From NCBI GenBank assembly GCA_001768235.1, contig MENK01000008.1, positions 124,001 to 188,000 on the forward strand: DNA of 64,000 nucleotides, given 5' to 3'. The notes under the pieces were generated by a model, which saw only the letters and a list, made by a program, of their open reading frames with translations, did not search any database and was not told the origin of the DNA. How positions within the stretch are numbered: the stretch's first letter is position 1; each line of letters opens with the position of its first letter. Made by a program: the position numbers and the translations under genes. Below, in pieces: positions 33,755 through 43,784 of this stretch. This DNA comes from Bacteroidetes bacterium GWB2_32_14 (GTDB lineage: Bacteria; Bacteroidota; Bacteroidia; Bacteroidales; UBA12077).

Positions 33755-34396
33755 ATGAATGAATTATTAACCTGTATTTCAAATCTTTTTAAAAAATATG
33801 GCATAAAAAGCGTTACAATGGATGATATTGCCAGAGAGCTTGGCATATCCAAAAAAACACTTTATCTCCATTTTGAGAATAAAAATGATATTGTAGATAA
33901 AGTTGCACAGTTTGAGATTAAAAATGAATTCGACGAACTTAACAAACTCTACACTGAAAAAGAACATATTATTGACCAGTTGCTGGCAATTAGTAAATAT
34001 TTAGTTGAAAAAATCTGTAAAACCAATTCTTCAATATTATATAGTATGAGTAAATACTATCCTCAGATTTTAGAAGAAACGATGGGCAAAAGAAAGAAAC
34101 ACATAATTGATCTTATAACAAATAACTTTAATATTGGAGCAAAACAAGGTTTTTACAGAAAAGAGCCGGATTTCGAAATCATCCTTTTTTTTTATTCGTT
34201 TCTGCTGGATATCAAAAGTATTGACTGGTATAGCGACTGGTTTAAAATTGATCTCGAAAAAAAATTTAATACTATTTTCCTGTATCATATGCGTGCAATT
34301 GCAAGTAATGAGGGGATCGCATATTTAGAGAAACAATTCAATAAGCCCCAAATTAATTCTGAATCTCATATGGAGCAAACTAAAATGAAGATATAA
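33755..34396 (+). CDS. TetR-family transcriptional regulator
   Basis: This 213-residue protein has the N-terminal DNA-binding domain 'SVTMDDIARELGISKKTLYLHFENKNDIV' (about 20-48) and a helical ligand-binding half. TetR-like proteins normally repress a nearby gene until a small molecule binds. The perfect inverted repeat at 33692-33731 is a good candidate operator. It may control itself or the adjoining efflux operon. Confidence 0.9.
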   Translation: MNELLTCISNLFKKYGIKSVTMDDIARELGISKKTLYLHFENKNDIVDKVAQFEIKNEFDELNKLYTEKEHIIDQLLAISKYLVEKICKTNSSILYSMSKYYPQILEETMGKRKKHIIDLITNNFNIGAKQGFYRKEPDFEIILFFYSFLLDIKSIDWYSDWFKIDLEKKFNTIFLYHMRAIASNEGIAYLEKQFNKPQINSESHMEQTKMKI

Positions 34397-34400
34397 AACC

Positions 34401-34422
34401 CGAAAAGGGTATTTGCTTTTCG
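34401..34422 (+). terminator. Possible terminator after the TetR-family gene
   Basis: CGAAAAG (34401-34407) pairs with CTTTTCG (34416-34422) around an 8-base loop, and AACC/GGTT can extend it with a bulge. A short T-rich run follows. It is weak but well placed, 4 bases after the stop codon. Confidence 0.4.
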
Positions 34423-34466
34423 CCGGTTATTTTAATGATAACAGATAAATGATTAAAATGTAAATA

Positions 34467-35276
34467 ATGAATATTCAATATTTTAAATATAATTCTATAA
34501 TAACATTTCTGTTTCTCTGCATATCATGCGATCTGTTTAACTTTAGTCCGCATGAAGTGCCATTTATCAGTGAAAACGAAAAGAATTTAAACACAAAAAA
34601 TATCGGGAAAATTTCAGAAATAAATATAGCAAATACCGATAGTTTTTGTTTTGCTGTAATTGCCGATACTCATACTGAATATTCTATTCTTGAAGATGCA
34701 GTCAGGCAAATTAACAAAGACGAAAACATCCTTTTTGTTATTCATCTGGGCGATTTAACCGACGGCGGGCAATATAATGAATTTCACTGGACAAATGATA
34801 AAATGTCCAAACTTATTATTCCTTACATTATGACCATTGGAAATCACGATTACCTGTCAAACGGGAAATTAATTTATGACGAGATGTACAATTCTTCGTC
34901 GTTTACCTTCGCGTTTAACAAAACCAAGTTCGTTTGCTTCGATAATGTTATTTGGGAAAACAATAACACTTATCCCGATTTCAACTGGCTTAATAATAAC
35001 CTTTCTGATTATAAATTTTATAATCATGTCTTTGTATTCTCACATATCCCGCCATTTTCAGACCAATTCGACGAATATTGCGAATCCGCTTTCAACAATA
35101 TACTCGCGTCAAATAACGTGAAACTCTCTCTCCACGGGCATGTTCATTGTTACACGTTTGAACAACATTATAATTCCAATACATGGTACTTTACAGCCGA
35201 CGATATAAAAGGGCGCAGCTATTATAAAATATCGGTAACCGATTCCGCCTTTAACGTTCAATCAGTACCATTTTAA
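34467..35276 (+). CDS. Calcineurin-like metallophosphoesterase, lipoprotein
   Basis: This 269-residue protein has a lipobox-like N-terminus ('FLFLCISC') and the metallophosphoesterase motifs 'AVIADTHTEYS', 'VIHLGDLTDGG', 'TIGNHDY', 'VFSHIPPF' and 'LHGHVHCY', which coordinate two metal ions. It hydrolyses phosphomono- or diesters, probably at the outer or inner membrane surface. It lies 1 base before a secreted unknown, so the two share a transcript; its place in the pigment locus is unclear. Confidence 0.85.
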   Translation: MNIQYFKYNSIITFLFLCISCDLFNFSPHEVPFISENEKNLNTKNIGKISEINIANTDSFCFAVIADTHTEYSILEDAVRQINKDENILFVIHLGDLTDGGQYNEFHWTNDKMSKLIIPYIMTIGNHDYLSNGKLIYDEMYNSSSFTFAFNKTKFVCFDNVIWENNNTYPDFNWLNNNLSDYKFYNHVFVFSHIPPFSDQFDEYCESAFNNILASNNVKLSLHGHVHCYTFEQHYNSNTWYFTADDIKGRSYYKISVTDSAFNVQSVPF

Positions 35277-35277
35277 T

Positions 35278-35865
35278 ATGAAAAAAATTGTGGCATATAT
35301 CTTACTTATGTTCTTCGCCTCTTCTTATGCTCATGCTCAAGAGAAATTTATTCATAAAATAGGGCCCGACAATGTAAAAATCCAATTTGCAGGCAACATA
35401 GGTGTGGTTTCAACAGGAATTGGATACTCTCTTTTCTCAGATAAAATGCAATCCTGCCTGCTGTATGGTTTTGTTCCTGAATCCATTGGTGGCCAAGATA
35501 TTCATACCATTGCAAGTAAAAACACTTTCAAACTTTTTGAGAAGTCTTTTACCCAATGCTTTTCATTAACACATTCCATAGGTTTTTCTTTAAACTATTC
35601 CATCACGAAAAACACATTTATATTCTTACCTAAACAATACCCCGATGACTATTATGCCCCAAATGCTATTCGTTTCGCTCCACTCTTTTCATTGAATTTC
35701 ATTTACATAAACAAAAATATAAACCTGTTCAATAACTTGAATATCTATTTCGAAATAAGTACACTCGATAATTACCTGTGGTATTACATCAAAAGCAGGG
35801 CGTTTAATTTCTCCGATATATGGAACCTGGCAATTGGTACTACAATACCTTTGAAAAGGATATAG
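35278..35865 (+). CDS. Exported protein of unknown function
   Basis: This 195-residue protein has a signal peptide ending 'SSYAHAQ'. The mature part has alternating hydrophobic beta-strand-like segments ending in an aromatic or basic residue ('NLAIGTTIPLKRI'), which would fit a small outer-membrane beta-barrel. I do not recognise a family. It is tightly linked (1 base) to the phosphoesterase gene upstream. Confidence 0.6.
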   Translation: MKKIVAYILLMFFASSYAHAQEKFIHKIGPDNVKIQFAGNIGVVSTGIGYSLFSDKMQSCLLYGFVPESIGGQDIHTIASKNTFKLFEKSFTQCFSLTHSIGFSLNYSITKNTFIFLPKQYPDDYYAPNAIRFAPLFSLNFIYINKNINLFNNLNIYFEISTLDNYLWYYIKSRAFNFSDIWNLAIGTTIPLKRI

Positions 35866-35902
35866 ATATAAATCCGGGCAAAATCCCCTCCTTGCTGTAA
35901 AT

Positions 35903-35924
35903 TGAAATGCTAACAGACATTTCA
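35903..35924 (+). terminator. Stem-loop after the exported-protein gene
   Basis: TGAAATG (35903-35909) and CATTTCA (35918-35924) enclose an 8-base loop and are followed by GTTTT. It is a candidate terminator. The rest of the gap to 36102 shows only AT-rich DNA. Confidence 0.4.
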
Positions 35925-36101
35925 GTTTTAACAAAAACTCTTTAATCGTTATACTATAATGGATTAAGTAATCTTTGAAAGTTCACTCCTTTTATTTAAT
36001 TTAGCGCAAATTTAAAAGTAGAACGCTTCTAAATCCTCAGTAAAACCATTACTTGGAGCAAAATATAATAATCAGAAAAATACTTGAAATTCTCTATATT
36101 T

Positions 36102-36791
36102 ATGAATAAAGAATATCGAATTTTAAATTTCGAATTTAAACAACCCAATAAGTCCAAGAAACTAATTATTCGATACTCAATATTCTTCCTTTGCTTAATT
36201 TTCTCTGGTTGTTCAAATCCCTATAAAAACTCAACCCAAACTGCATATCCTGAGAAAAACATAAAAATTATTCCCTATTCCCTGCCCCATACCGATAAGA
36301 CAATAATTTACAAAACAGATATAACATTCTACAAAAATAATTTCGGAGGTTTACTCATACTAAAAAAAATAGAAGAAAACAATTACCGAATTGCCCTTAC
36401 AACACAATTCGGACTTAAAATTTTTGATTTTGAATTAAACCGGGGAAAGCTACATGTTGTTTCCTGTATTGAGCAACTGAATAAAAAAATAATCATTAAA
36501 ACGTTTGAAGATGATTTTAATTTATTGTTGATACAAAACAAATTTGAAACAATTTCCGAGCTTCAAAATCAAGAATCAGAATCCAGGGTTTGGCTATTAA
36601 AATCAGGGAAATTCAACTATTATTATAAGCAAAAAAAATCATCAAATTATATAGATAGTATAGGTAAAAGAAAACGGAATTCTGAAAAAATATCTGTAGG
36701 TTTGTGTAACTATCAAAACGAGTTGCCGGGTGAAATAAAGTTGAATCACAGCAATATAAAGTTAAAAATGAATTTAAAACTTATTCAATAA
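36102..36791 (+). CDS. Lipoprotein of unknown function, possible ApeN counterpart
   Basis: This protein of about 229 residues has a basic N-terminal extension, a hydrophobic helix and the lipobox 'LIFSGC'. A TTG at 36084 lengthens the frame; ATG at 36102 is the better choice, and a still later start nearer the helix cannot be excluded. It lies 2 bases before the ApeI-like dehydratase. Aryl-polyene loci contain a lipoprotein (ApeN) next to similar genes, so a role in moving or anchoring the pigment is plausible but unproven. Confidence 0.6.
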   Translation: MNKEYRILNFEFKQPNKSKKLIIRYSIFFLCLIFSGCSNPYKNSTQTAYPEKNIKIIPYSLPHTDKTIIYKTDITFYKNNFGGLLILKKIEENNYRIALTTQFGLKIFDFELNRGKLHVVSCIEQLNKKIIIKTFEDDFNLLLIQNKFETISELQNQESESRVWLLKSGKFNYYYKQKKSSNYIDSIGKRKRNSEKISVGLCNYQNELPGEIKLNHSNIKLKMNLKLIQ

Positions 36792-36793
36792 GC

Positions 36794-37165
36794 ATGTTAC
36801 TTAACGATTTTTATAAATTAACCAATATGAATAAAATTGATGCTGAAAATAGTACAGCATTTATTGAACTTAACAAGAACCATGAAATTTACAAGGGACA
36901 TTTCCCTGGAAATCCTGTTGTTCCAGGGGTTTGCCTTACTCAATTGATTAAGGAAGTAATGGAAACTATTGAAAAAAAAGAATTAATGCTTGTATCTGCC
37001 GATTATATAAAGTTTATGGCCATTGTTAACCCTGAAATAAACAATAATCTTCAAATAGATTTAAAAATTAAAAATAAAGAAGATTACACGATTCAGGTTA
37101 CCAGTGAAACTCACTTCGGAACAACTGTTTTTTATAAGTTTAAAGGGATTTTTAAAGCCAAATAA
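36794..37165 (+). CDS. ApeI-like hotdog dehydratase
   Basis: This 123-residue hotdog protein has the FabA/FabZ-type motif 'YKGH36FPGNPVVPGVCLTQ' with the catalytic His. The residue after 'PGVCLT' where FabZ has Glu is Gln50, which I believe is usual in ApeI-type dehydratases. It would form the double bonds of the polyene together with the enzyme at 16791. Tight linkage to a lipoprotein and a glycosyltransferase is like the aryl-polyene gene order. Confidence 0.8.
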   Translation: MLLNDFYKLTNMNKIDAENSTAFIELNKNHEIYKGHFPGNPVVPGVCLTQLIKEVMETIEKKELMLVSADYIKFMAIVNPEINNNLQIDLKIKNKEDYTIQVTSETHFGTTVFYKFKGIFKAK

Positions 37166-37173
37166 GTTTGCAG

Positions 37174-38385
37174 ATGATTGAAGCAGTTGAGAAATATAAG
37201 GGATTTTTTAAAGAGAAAAAGTGTTGTGTTATTATTCCAACATACAATAACCATAAAACACTGGCTTCAGTTATAAATGGAGTATTTGAATATACCAATC
37301 AGATTATTGTTGTAAACGATGGTTCTACCGACTCCACACCGGATATATTAAATACATTTAATTATCTTGACATTGTAAGTTATCCTAAAAACAAAGGAAA
37401 AGGATATGCCTTGCGAAAAGGGTTGCGTTTTGCATGGAACAAAGGTTATAAATATGCAATTACAATTGATTCCGATGGCCAGCATTACGTGAGCGATCTG
37501 CCTAAGTTTATTGAAAAACTGGACGAATCACCAAATGCCATTATTATTGGCAGCCGAAACATGAATCAATCGAGTGTTCCAGGTAAAAGCAGCTTCGGAC
37601 ACAAATTTTCAAATTTCTGGTTCCGCTTCGAAACAGGAATAAATGCACCCGATACCCAATCAGGGTTTAGATTGTATCCTCTGGAACCACTGAGTAAAAT
37701 GATTTTTTTCACCCGCAAGTACGAATTCGAGATTGAAGTTATTGTTCGTGCTGCATGGAAAGGCGTTGATGTTACTTCTGTTCCAATTCAGGTTTATTAC
37801 GCTCCAAAAGAAACACGTGTTTCGCACTTTAGGCCTTTCAGAGACTTTACCCGTGTAAGTATTTTAAATACCCTGTTGGTTTTTTATGCTCTTCTAATTG
37901 TTAAGCCATTTAAGTTTGTCCGAAGCCTGAATAAAAAAAATATTAAGGAGTTTTATCGTAAGCAGATATTGCAGAACGAAGAACCCAATCATAAAATTGT
38001 TTTTGCATTAATGCTTGGTTTATTTATGGGTGTTGCTCCTGTTTGGGGTTATCAAATGCTAATTGCTTTCGGCATTGCTCATCTCTTAAAACTCAACAAG
38101 GTAATCGTTATTGTTGCTTCAAACATTAGTATTCCTCCAATGATTCCAATAATACTATTTGCCAGTTTTAAAACCGGCGGATTATTTATTGAAGCAAACA
38201 AATTAAGTTTAAAGTATAACTCAGATATTAATCTGGATATGATAAAAGATAATATTCTTCAGTATATTGTTGGCAGTTTGGTATTTGGAGTTATTTTAGC
38301 CCTATTTACCGGAGTTATTGCTTTTGTTTTATTATCCATTTTTAGAAAAGGGCCACAACTGCAAGAAGAATTTGTAAAACCATAA
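37174..38385 (+). CDS. Family 2 glycosyltransferase with C-terminal DUF2062 domain
   Basis: This 403-residue protein starts at ATG 37174 ('MIEAVEKYKGFF'); a TTG at 37168 is possible. It has a GT2 domain ('CCVIIPTYNNHKTL', 'VNDGSTDST', 'TIDSDGQHY') and a C-terminal hydrophobic DUF2062-like part ('LGLFMGVAPVWGYQMLIAFG'). It should add a sugar from a nucleotide or dolichol-like donor to a lipid. Aryl-polyene loci carry a glycosyltransferase in this position; a lipid-linked pigment is the suspected acceptor. Confidence 0.85.
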   Translation: MIEAVEKYKGFFKEKKCCVIIPTYNNHKTLASVINGVFEYTNQIIVVNDGSTDSTPDILNTFNYLDIVSYPKNKGKGYALRKGLRFAWNKGYKYAITIDSDGQHYVSDLPKFIEKLDESPNAIIIGSRNMNQSSVPGKSSFGHKFSNFWFRFETGINAPDTQSGFRLYPLEPLSKMIFFTRKYEFEIEVIVRAAWKGVDVTSVPIQVYYAPKETRVSHFRPFRDFTRVSILNTLLVFYALLIVKPFKFVRSLNKKNIKEFYRKQILQNEEPNHKIVFALMLGLFMGVAPVWGYQMLIAFGIAHLLKLNKVIVIVASNISIPPMIPIILFASFKTGGLFIEANKLSLKYNSDINLDMIKDNILQYIVGSLVFGVILALFTGVIAFVLLSIFRKGPQLQEEFVKP

Positions 38386-38406
38386 CCGGATTAAAAATCA
38401 ACGAAC

Positions 38407-41400
38407 ATGTCAGATTTTAGTACGTATCTTTTCGATAAATTTCAAAAATTCAGAATAGTTTTTATTCTGTTCATTCTAGCGATTTTTGGGTTATCCGTTT
38501 TTTTCGCATCGAAAATCAGGTTCGAAGAAGATATATCTAAAATGTTGCCTTCCGACAAGAACATTGATAAAATTACTTTGGTTTCTCAGAATCTGAATTT
38601 TGCTGATAAACTCATTATCAATATTTCTCTAAATGACACAAACCTGGTTCCTCAACCAGATAAGTTAATTGAATTTGGTGATAAAATAAATTCGGAACTT
38701 ACAAAACTTCAGCCATCATTCATAAAAGATATTACATACGAAGTATCAGAGAATATTATTTATGATGTTTACGATATTTATTTAAATAATCTCCCTGTAT
38801 TTCTTGAAAAGAGTGATTATTCAAAACTTGATAGTCTGATTACCGAAACGGCAATCAACAATGCTATAAAAAATAATTTCAAAACATTGATTTCGCCTGC
38901 CAGCATGGTAATGAAACAGTTTGTAATTAAGGACCCGCTTCATTTTGCACCAATTGCTTTAAACCGGTTAAATAATTTCCGAATCGACGAAAATCACGAA
39001 ATAAAAAATGGAAGAATTTTTACAATTGATAAAAAGAACCTTACCTTATTTGTAACATCTGCTTACCCTTCTGCTGAAACAAAACATAATGGATTATTGA
39101 TTAAACAACTTGATAAAATCGTTGATAGTCTTGAAATCTCATCGAATAACGAGATAAAGATTCAATATTATGGTGCTGCAGCAGTAGCTGTTGGAAATGC
39201 AAACAGAATAAAAAAAGATATTTCGATTACTCTTTCAATTGCACTTGTAGGATTGATTGTTTTTTTAAGTTTGTTTTTTAGAAAAAAGAGTATTTTCTTT
39301 TTGATATTCTTACCTGCATTATTTGGTGGAATTATAGCTGTAGCATTATTATTTCTATTTAAAGGAAAAGTATCGGTCATTTCATTGGCATTTGGCTCTG
39401 TTTTACTTGGAATAACCGTCGATTTCTCATTGCATTTATTTTCTCATCTAAAAAGTATTGGTTCTATACGGAAAGTGATTAGCGACATTGCTTTACCTGT
39501 ATTGGTAAGCAGTTCAACAACTGGGGCTGCATTTCTTTGTTTATTGTTTGTGAGTTCACGTGCTTTACAGGACATGGGAATATTTGCAGCAATTGCTGTA
39601 TTTGTTGCCGCTGTTTTTTCAATAACTGTGTTGCCCCATTTAATTAAGACAAATAAGAATCAGAACTTTATTCAACCCAAAAAGAATGTACTTGAAAGAT
39701 TTACATCCTATTCATTTGAAAAAAATAAGTACATTCTCTTCTTTATAATTGCTTTTACTATTTTGGCTTTGTTTTTTTCGAACAAACCTACTTTCGATGA
39801 TAATATGGATAATATGAATTATCTGTCAGACGAACTTAGGCAATCGGAAAAAGACTTAAATAAAACATCACAGGTTACTCTTAAATCAGTATATCTGGTA
39901 TCAACAGGAAAAAATTTACAAGAAGCTCTTCAAAACTCTGAGCAAATAATCCCTGAAATAGAAAATCTAAAAAATCAGAAAATAATTAATCAATATACAT
40001 CTGTTAATTCAATCCTTATATCCGATTCTCTACAAATTGAAAGAATAAAATATTGGAATAATTACTGGACTCCGGAAAAGAAGGAAAACATCAAAAAGAA
40101 TATTTTAAAATCGGGAGCACAATTCAAATTTAAGGATGACGCATTTACCAGTTTCTTTAACCTTTTTGAAAAAGAATATAAACCTGTTCAAAAATCTGAA
40201 CTTGGTAACTTGTACTCTCTTTTTATAAGTGATTATATTACTGAACATGACAGTATTACAACGATTGTAAGTATAATTAAATCCGAAGAAGATTCAAAAC
40301 CAGCTATTTACGAAACCTTTGAAAATCATAGCAATACAATTGTTTTTGACAAAAAATTCATGACAAGCAGCTTGGTTAAAGCATTGAAAAATGATTTGAA
40401 TCTGCTTGTAAGTTTATCACTGCTTGTTGTGTTTCTTATTATACTTCTCTCTTTCGGAAGGATTGAAATTGCTCTCATTACCATTACTCCAATGATTATT
40501 AGCTGGATTTGGACTTTGGGAATCATGGGAATGTTTGGTATTCATTTTACCATTTTTAATATTGTAATCTCAACATTTATTTTTGGTTTGGGTGATGATT
40601 ACAGCATTTTTATCATGCAGGGTTTGATACAGGAATATAAATACGGAGAAAAAAATGTAGATTCATTTAAAACATCCATTCTGTTATCTGTAATAACCAC
40701 ATTAACCGGTATTGGTGTTTTAATTTTTGCAAAACACCCGGCTTTACGGTCAATTGCCTTGCTTTCAATTATTGGTATTGTATCTGTAATAGTTATTTCT
40801 TACACATTAATTCCTGTTTTATTTAACGTATTTCTTTTAAACCGAAAGAAAAAAGGAAAAATTGCTTATTCATTACAAGAAGTTATAAACTCAATTATTG
40901 CATGGAGTATTTTTATTGGAACATCCATAATAGTTACCATTTTCGGATTTATTCTTTTTAAAATCTTTAGAATTAAAAGTGAACGCATAAAAATGATTTT
41001 CAATTATTCAATTGTTGCATCATCGGCATTACTTTTCTACGGAATGTTTAATATCCGAAAACGAATTATAAATCCGAACAAAGAAAAACTAAATAAACCA
41101 GCAGTAATAATTTGTAATCACCAATCGCACATCGACTTAATTTACAACTTGCAGTTTTCGCATAAACTTGTAATTCTTACAAATGACTGGGTTCAGAAAA
41201 GTAAAATTTACGGAAAAATAGTTCAGATGGCCGAGTTCTACCCAGTGTCTGAAGGTTATGAAAAGCTATTACCAAAACTGCGAGAGAAGGTTAAAGAAGG
41301 TTATTCAATATTGGTTTATCCGGAAGGTACTCGTTCTGCAGATTTAAAGATGAAACGTTTCCACAAAGGAGCATTTTATATTGCTGAAAATCTTAATCTT

Positions 41401-42267
41401 GACATTTTACCAATAATCTTCCACGGAACCGGCTATTGCATGACTAAAGGCGATGACTTACTAGTTAAAAACGGGACTATTTATGTTCGGTATCTCAACC
41501 GGATTAATCCTGATAATAAAGAATATGGAGAAAACTATACCGAGCGGGCAAAAAATATTGGAAAATATGTTCGTGGAATTTATAACCAGATGCGAATTGA
41601 AATTGAAGATACAAAATACTACCGCGATAAACTGATTAAGAATTACATATACAAAGGGCCTGTTTTGGAGTGGTATTTAAAAGTAAAACTGAAGCTCGAG
41701 AATAATTACGAGTTATTTAACAAATTGATACCGCGAAAAGGCAAGATTTATGATATTGGCTGCGGTTATGGTTACCTTTCGTATATTCTTCATTTTGTTT
41801 CAGATGAACGAATAATCACCGGAATAGATTACGATGATGAAAAAGTACTGGTTGCTAATAATTGCCCATCGAAAAACGAAAAAATAAACTTTGAATGTGC
41901 CGATATTACAAAATATCAATTTGAACCGGCCGATGTTTTTCTTTTAAGCGATGTTTTACATTATATTCCTGTAAAGCAACAAGAAGAAGTTATTTCAAAT
42001 ATGGTTAATAACCTGAATGATAATGGAATAATAATTATCCGTGATGCAAATACAAAACTTAAAGAACGTCATAAAGGAACTAAGTTTACAGAGATTTTCT
42101 CAACAAAAATCTTTGGATTTAATAAAACAGCCGACGAATCGAAACAGTTGTATTTTGTTTCTTCTGATGATATTATAGATATGTTTAAAAAACACAACAT
42201 GGATGTGGAAATAGTTGATCAGACAAAACACACATCGAATGTTGTATATATAATTAAGAAGAAGTAA
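38407..42267 (+). CDS. MMPL-type exporter fused to PlsC acyltransferase and methyltransferase
   Basis: This 1286-residue protein has three parts. Residues 1 to about 830 are an RND/MMPL exporter with about 12 membrane helices ('LGITVDFSLHLFSHL', 'GLGDDYSIFIMQG'), as in ApeM. Residues about 890-1090 are a lysophospholipid-acyltransferase domain with N904-H905-x4-D910 and 'YPEGTRS'. Residues about 1100-1286 form a class I S-adenosylmethionine methyltransferase ('D1116IGCGYG'). Fusion in one chain suggests acylation, methylation and export of one lipid-linked intermediate. In aryl-polyene systems these functions are usually on separate genes. Confidence 0.88.
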   Translation: MSDFSTYLFDKFQKFRIVFILFILAIFGLSVFFASKIRFEEDISKMLPSDKNIDKITLVSQNLNFADKLIINISLNDTNLVPQPDKLIEFGDKINSELTKLQPSFIKDITYEVSENIIYDVYDIYLNNLPVFLEKSDYSKLDSLITETAINNAIKNNFKTLISPASMVMKQFVIKDPLHFAPIALNRLNNFRIDENHEIKNGRIFTIDKKNLTLFVTSAYPSAETKHNGLLIKQLDKIVDSLEISSNNEIKIQYYGAAAVAVGNANRIKKDISITLSIALVGLIVFLSLFFRKKSIFFLIFLPALFGGIIAVALLFLFKGKVSVISLAFGSVLLGITVDFSLHLFSHLKSIGSIRKVISDIALPVLVSSSTTGAAFLCLLFVSSRALQDMGIFAAIAVFVAAVFSITVLPHLIKTNKNQNFIQPKKNVLERFTSYSFEKNKYILFFIIAFTILALFFSNKPTFDDNMDNMNYLSDELRQSEKDLNKTSQVTLKSVYLVSTGKNLQEALQNSEQIIPEIENLKNQKIINQYTSVNSILISDSLQIERIKYWNNYWTPEKKENIKKNILKSGAQFKFKDDAFTSFFNLFEKEYKPVQKSELGNLYSLFISDYITEHDSITTIVSIIKSEEDSKPAIYETFENHSNTIVFDKKFMTSSLVKALKNDLNLLVSLSLLVVFLIILLSFGRIEIALITITPMIISWIWTLGIMGMFGIHFTIFNIVISTFIFGLGDDYSIFIMQGLIQEYKYGEKNVDSFKTSILLSVITTLTGIGVLIFAKHPALRSIALLSIIGIVSVIVISYTLIPVLFNVFLLNRKKKGKIAYSLQEVINSIIAWSIFIGTSIIVTIFGFILFKIFRIKSERIKMIFNYSIVASSALLFYGMFNIRKRIINPNKEKLNKPAVIICNHQSHIDLIYNLQFSHKLVILTNDWVQKSKIYGKIVQMAEFYPVSEGYEKLLPKLREKVKEGYSILVYPEGTRSADLKMKRFHKGAFYIAENLNLDILPIIFHGTGYCMTKGDDLLVKNGTIYVRYLNRINPDNKEYGENYTERAKNIGKYVRGIYNQMRIEIEDTKYYRDKLIKNYIYKGPVLEWYLKVKLKLENNYELFNKLIPRKGKIYDIGCGYGYLSYILHFVSDERIITGIDYDDEKVLVANNCPSKNEKINFECADITKYQFEPADVFLLSDVLHYIPVKQQEEVISNMVNNLNDNGIIIIRDANTKLKERHKGTKFTEIFSTKIFGFNKTADESKQLYFVSSDDIIDMFKKHNMDVEIVDQTKHTSNVVYIIKKK

Positions 42268-42290
42268 TTATGCCGAAGATGCTGTAAAAA

Positions 42291-43784
42291 ATGTCAAAGT
42301 ACGATGTTGTAATAATAGGTAGCGGTTTAGGCGGATTGCTTTGCGGAACAATTCTGAGCAAGGAAGGTAAATCTGTTTGCATTCTCGAAAAACACCATCA
42401 ACTTGGCGGAAATCTTCAGACTTTTAAACGTGATGGGAAAATATTTGATACAGGCTTTCATTACGTAGGTGGATTAAATGAAGGCCAGAATCTACATCAG
42501 TATTTCAAGTACTTTGGTTTAACTGGCAAACTCAGGCTTGAGCGTTTGGACCTGAACAGCTTCGATAAAATTGGCTTTAAAGGTAAAGAATATTCATTTG
42601 CCCAGGGCTTTGATCGTTTTGTTGAAATATTAACCAATGATTTTCCTTCAGAAAAAAATGCATTGATTGCATATAAAAAGAAGATTAAAGAAGTATGTAA
42701 CCACTTTCCTTTATATAACCTGAAACCCGTACATGATTTAAGCTCTGAACAAAAATATCTTGAGCAAAGTATAGGTTCCTTTTTAAACTCTGTAACATCG
42801 AACAAAACTTTGCAGAATGTTTTAGCAGGAAACAACCTTCTTTATGCCGGAACACCCGATAAATCATCTTTAGCAATGCATGCATTAATTGCAAACTCAT
42901 TTATTGATGGTGGAACATACCGATTTGTTGATGGAAGCTCACAATTAGCTGATCAACTGGTTAATATCATTGAACAAAATGGCGGTGTTTTAAGAAAGAA
43001 CAGCGAAGCAGTAAATTTTACAATCGAAAATGATAAAATAAAATCTGTTCAACTAAAGAATGGAGAACAAATTGAAGGAGGTCGGTTTATTTCGGCTATT
43101 AATCCGCATGCAACACTCCAAATGGTTAATTCAGATTTAATCCGAAAATCGTATCGCGAACGAATAAATGAGCTTGAAGAAACCATTTCATCGTTTATTC
43201 TTTTTGTATCGTTTAAACCCGATTCATTTAAATATTTGAAATCCAATTATTATCATTTTAACGAAGATACTGTCTGGACAATTTCAAGCTACAATCCGGA
43301 GAAATGGCCACAGAACTATATGTTTTTAACACCTCCGTCAGGTAATTCAAACGAATTTGCTGAAACTGCAACCGCCATAACATACATGAAATACGAAGAG
43401 GTACAACAGTGGGAAAATACAAAATCGGGCAATCGTGGAGCAGATTATGAAGAATTCAAGAAACAAAAAGCAGAAAAGTTAATTGAACAGGTTGAACTAA
43501 ATCACCCGGGATTTAAAAAGAGTATTCATAAATATTATACATCGTCTCCTCTAACCTACCGTGATTATACAGGAACAAGAAATGGTTCATTGTATGGAAT
43601 AGTACATGATTGTAACAACCTGTTAAAAACAACAATACCGGCAAAAACAAAAATTCCAAATTTATTGTTTACTGGTCAGAATATCAATTTACATGGTGCA
43701 TTGGGAGTTACTGTCGGTTCTGTTATGACTTGTTCTGAGATTCTGGGAATGGAATATTTAATACAAAAAATGAATCATGCTTAG
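42291..43784 (+). CDS. CrtI/retinol-saturase-like FAD-dependent oxidoreductase
   Basis: This 497-residue flavoprotein has the dinucleotide site 'VVIIGSGLGGLLCG', 'LEKHHQLGGNLQTF' and the C-terminal 'LFTGQNINLHGALGVTVGSV' of the phytoene desaturase family. Such enzymes desaturate, saturate or isomerise conjugated chains. In this locus it may adjust double bonds of the polyene. It lies 23 bases after the MMPL fusion gene and overlaps the next gene by 8 bases. Confidence 0.85.
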   Translation: MSKYDVVIIGSGLGGLLCGTILSKEGKSVCILEKHHQLGGNLQTFKRDGKIFDTGFHYVGGLNEGQNLHQYFKYFGLTGKLRLERLDLNSFDKIGFKGKEYSFAQGFDRFVEILTNDFPSEKNALIAYKKKIKEVCNHFPLYNLKPVHDLSSEQKYLEQSIGSFLNSVTSNKTLQNVLAGNNLLYAGTPDKSSLAMHALIANSFIDGGTYRFVDGSSQLADQLVNIIEQNGGVLRKNSEAVNFTIENDKIKSVQLKNGEQIEGGRFISAINPHATLQMVNSDLIRKSYRERINELEETISSFILFVSFKPDSFKYLKSNYYHFNEDTVWTISSYNPEKWPQNYMFLTPPSGNSNEFAETATAITYMKYEEVQQWENTKSGNRGADYEEFKKQKAEKLIEQVELNHPGFKKSIHKYYTSSPLTYRDYTGTRNGSLYGIVHDCNNLLKTTIPAKTKIPNLLFTGQNINLHGALGVTVGSVMTCSEILGMEYLIQKMNHA

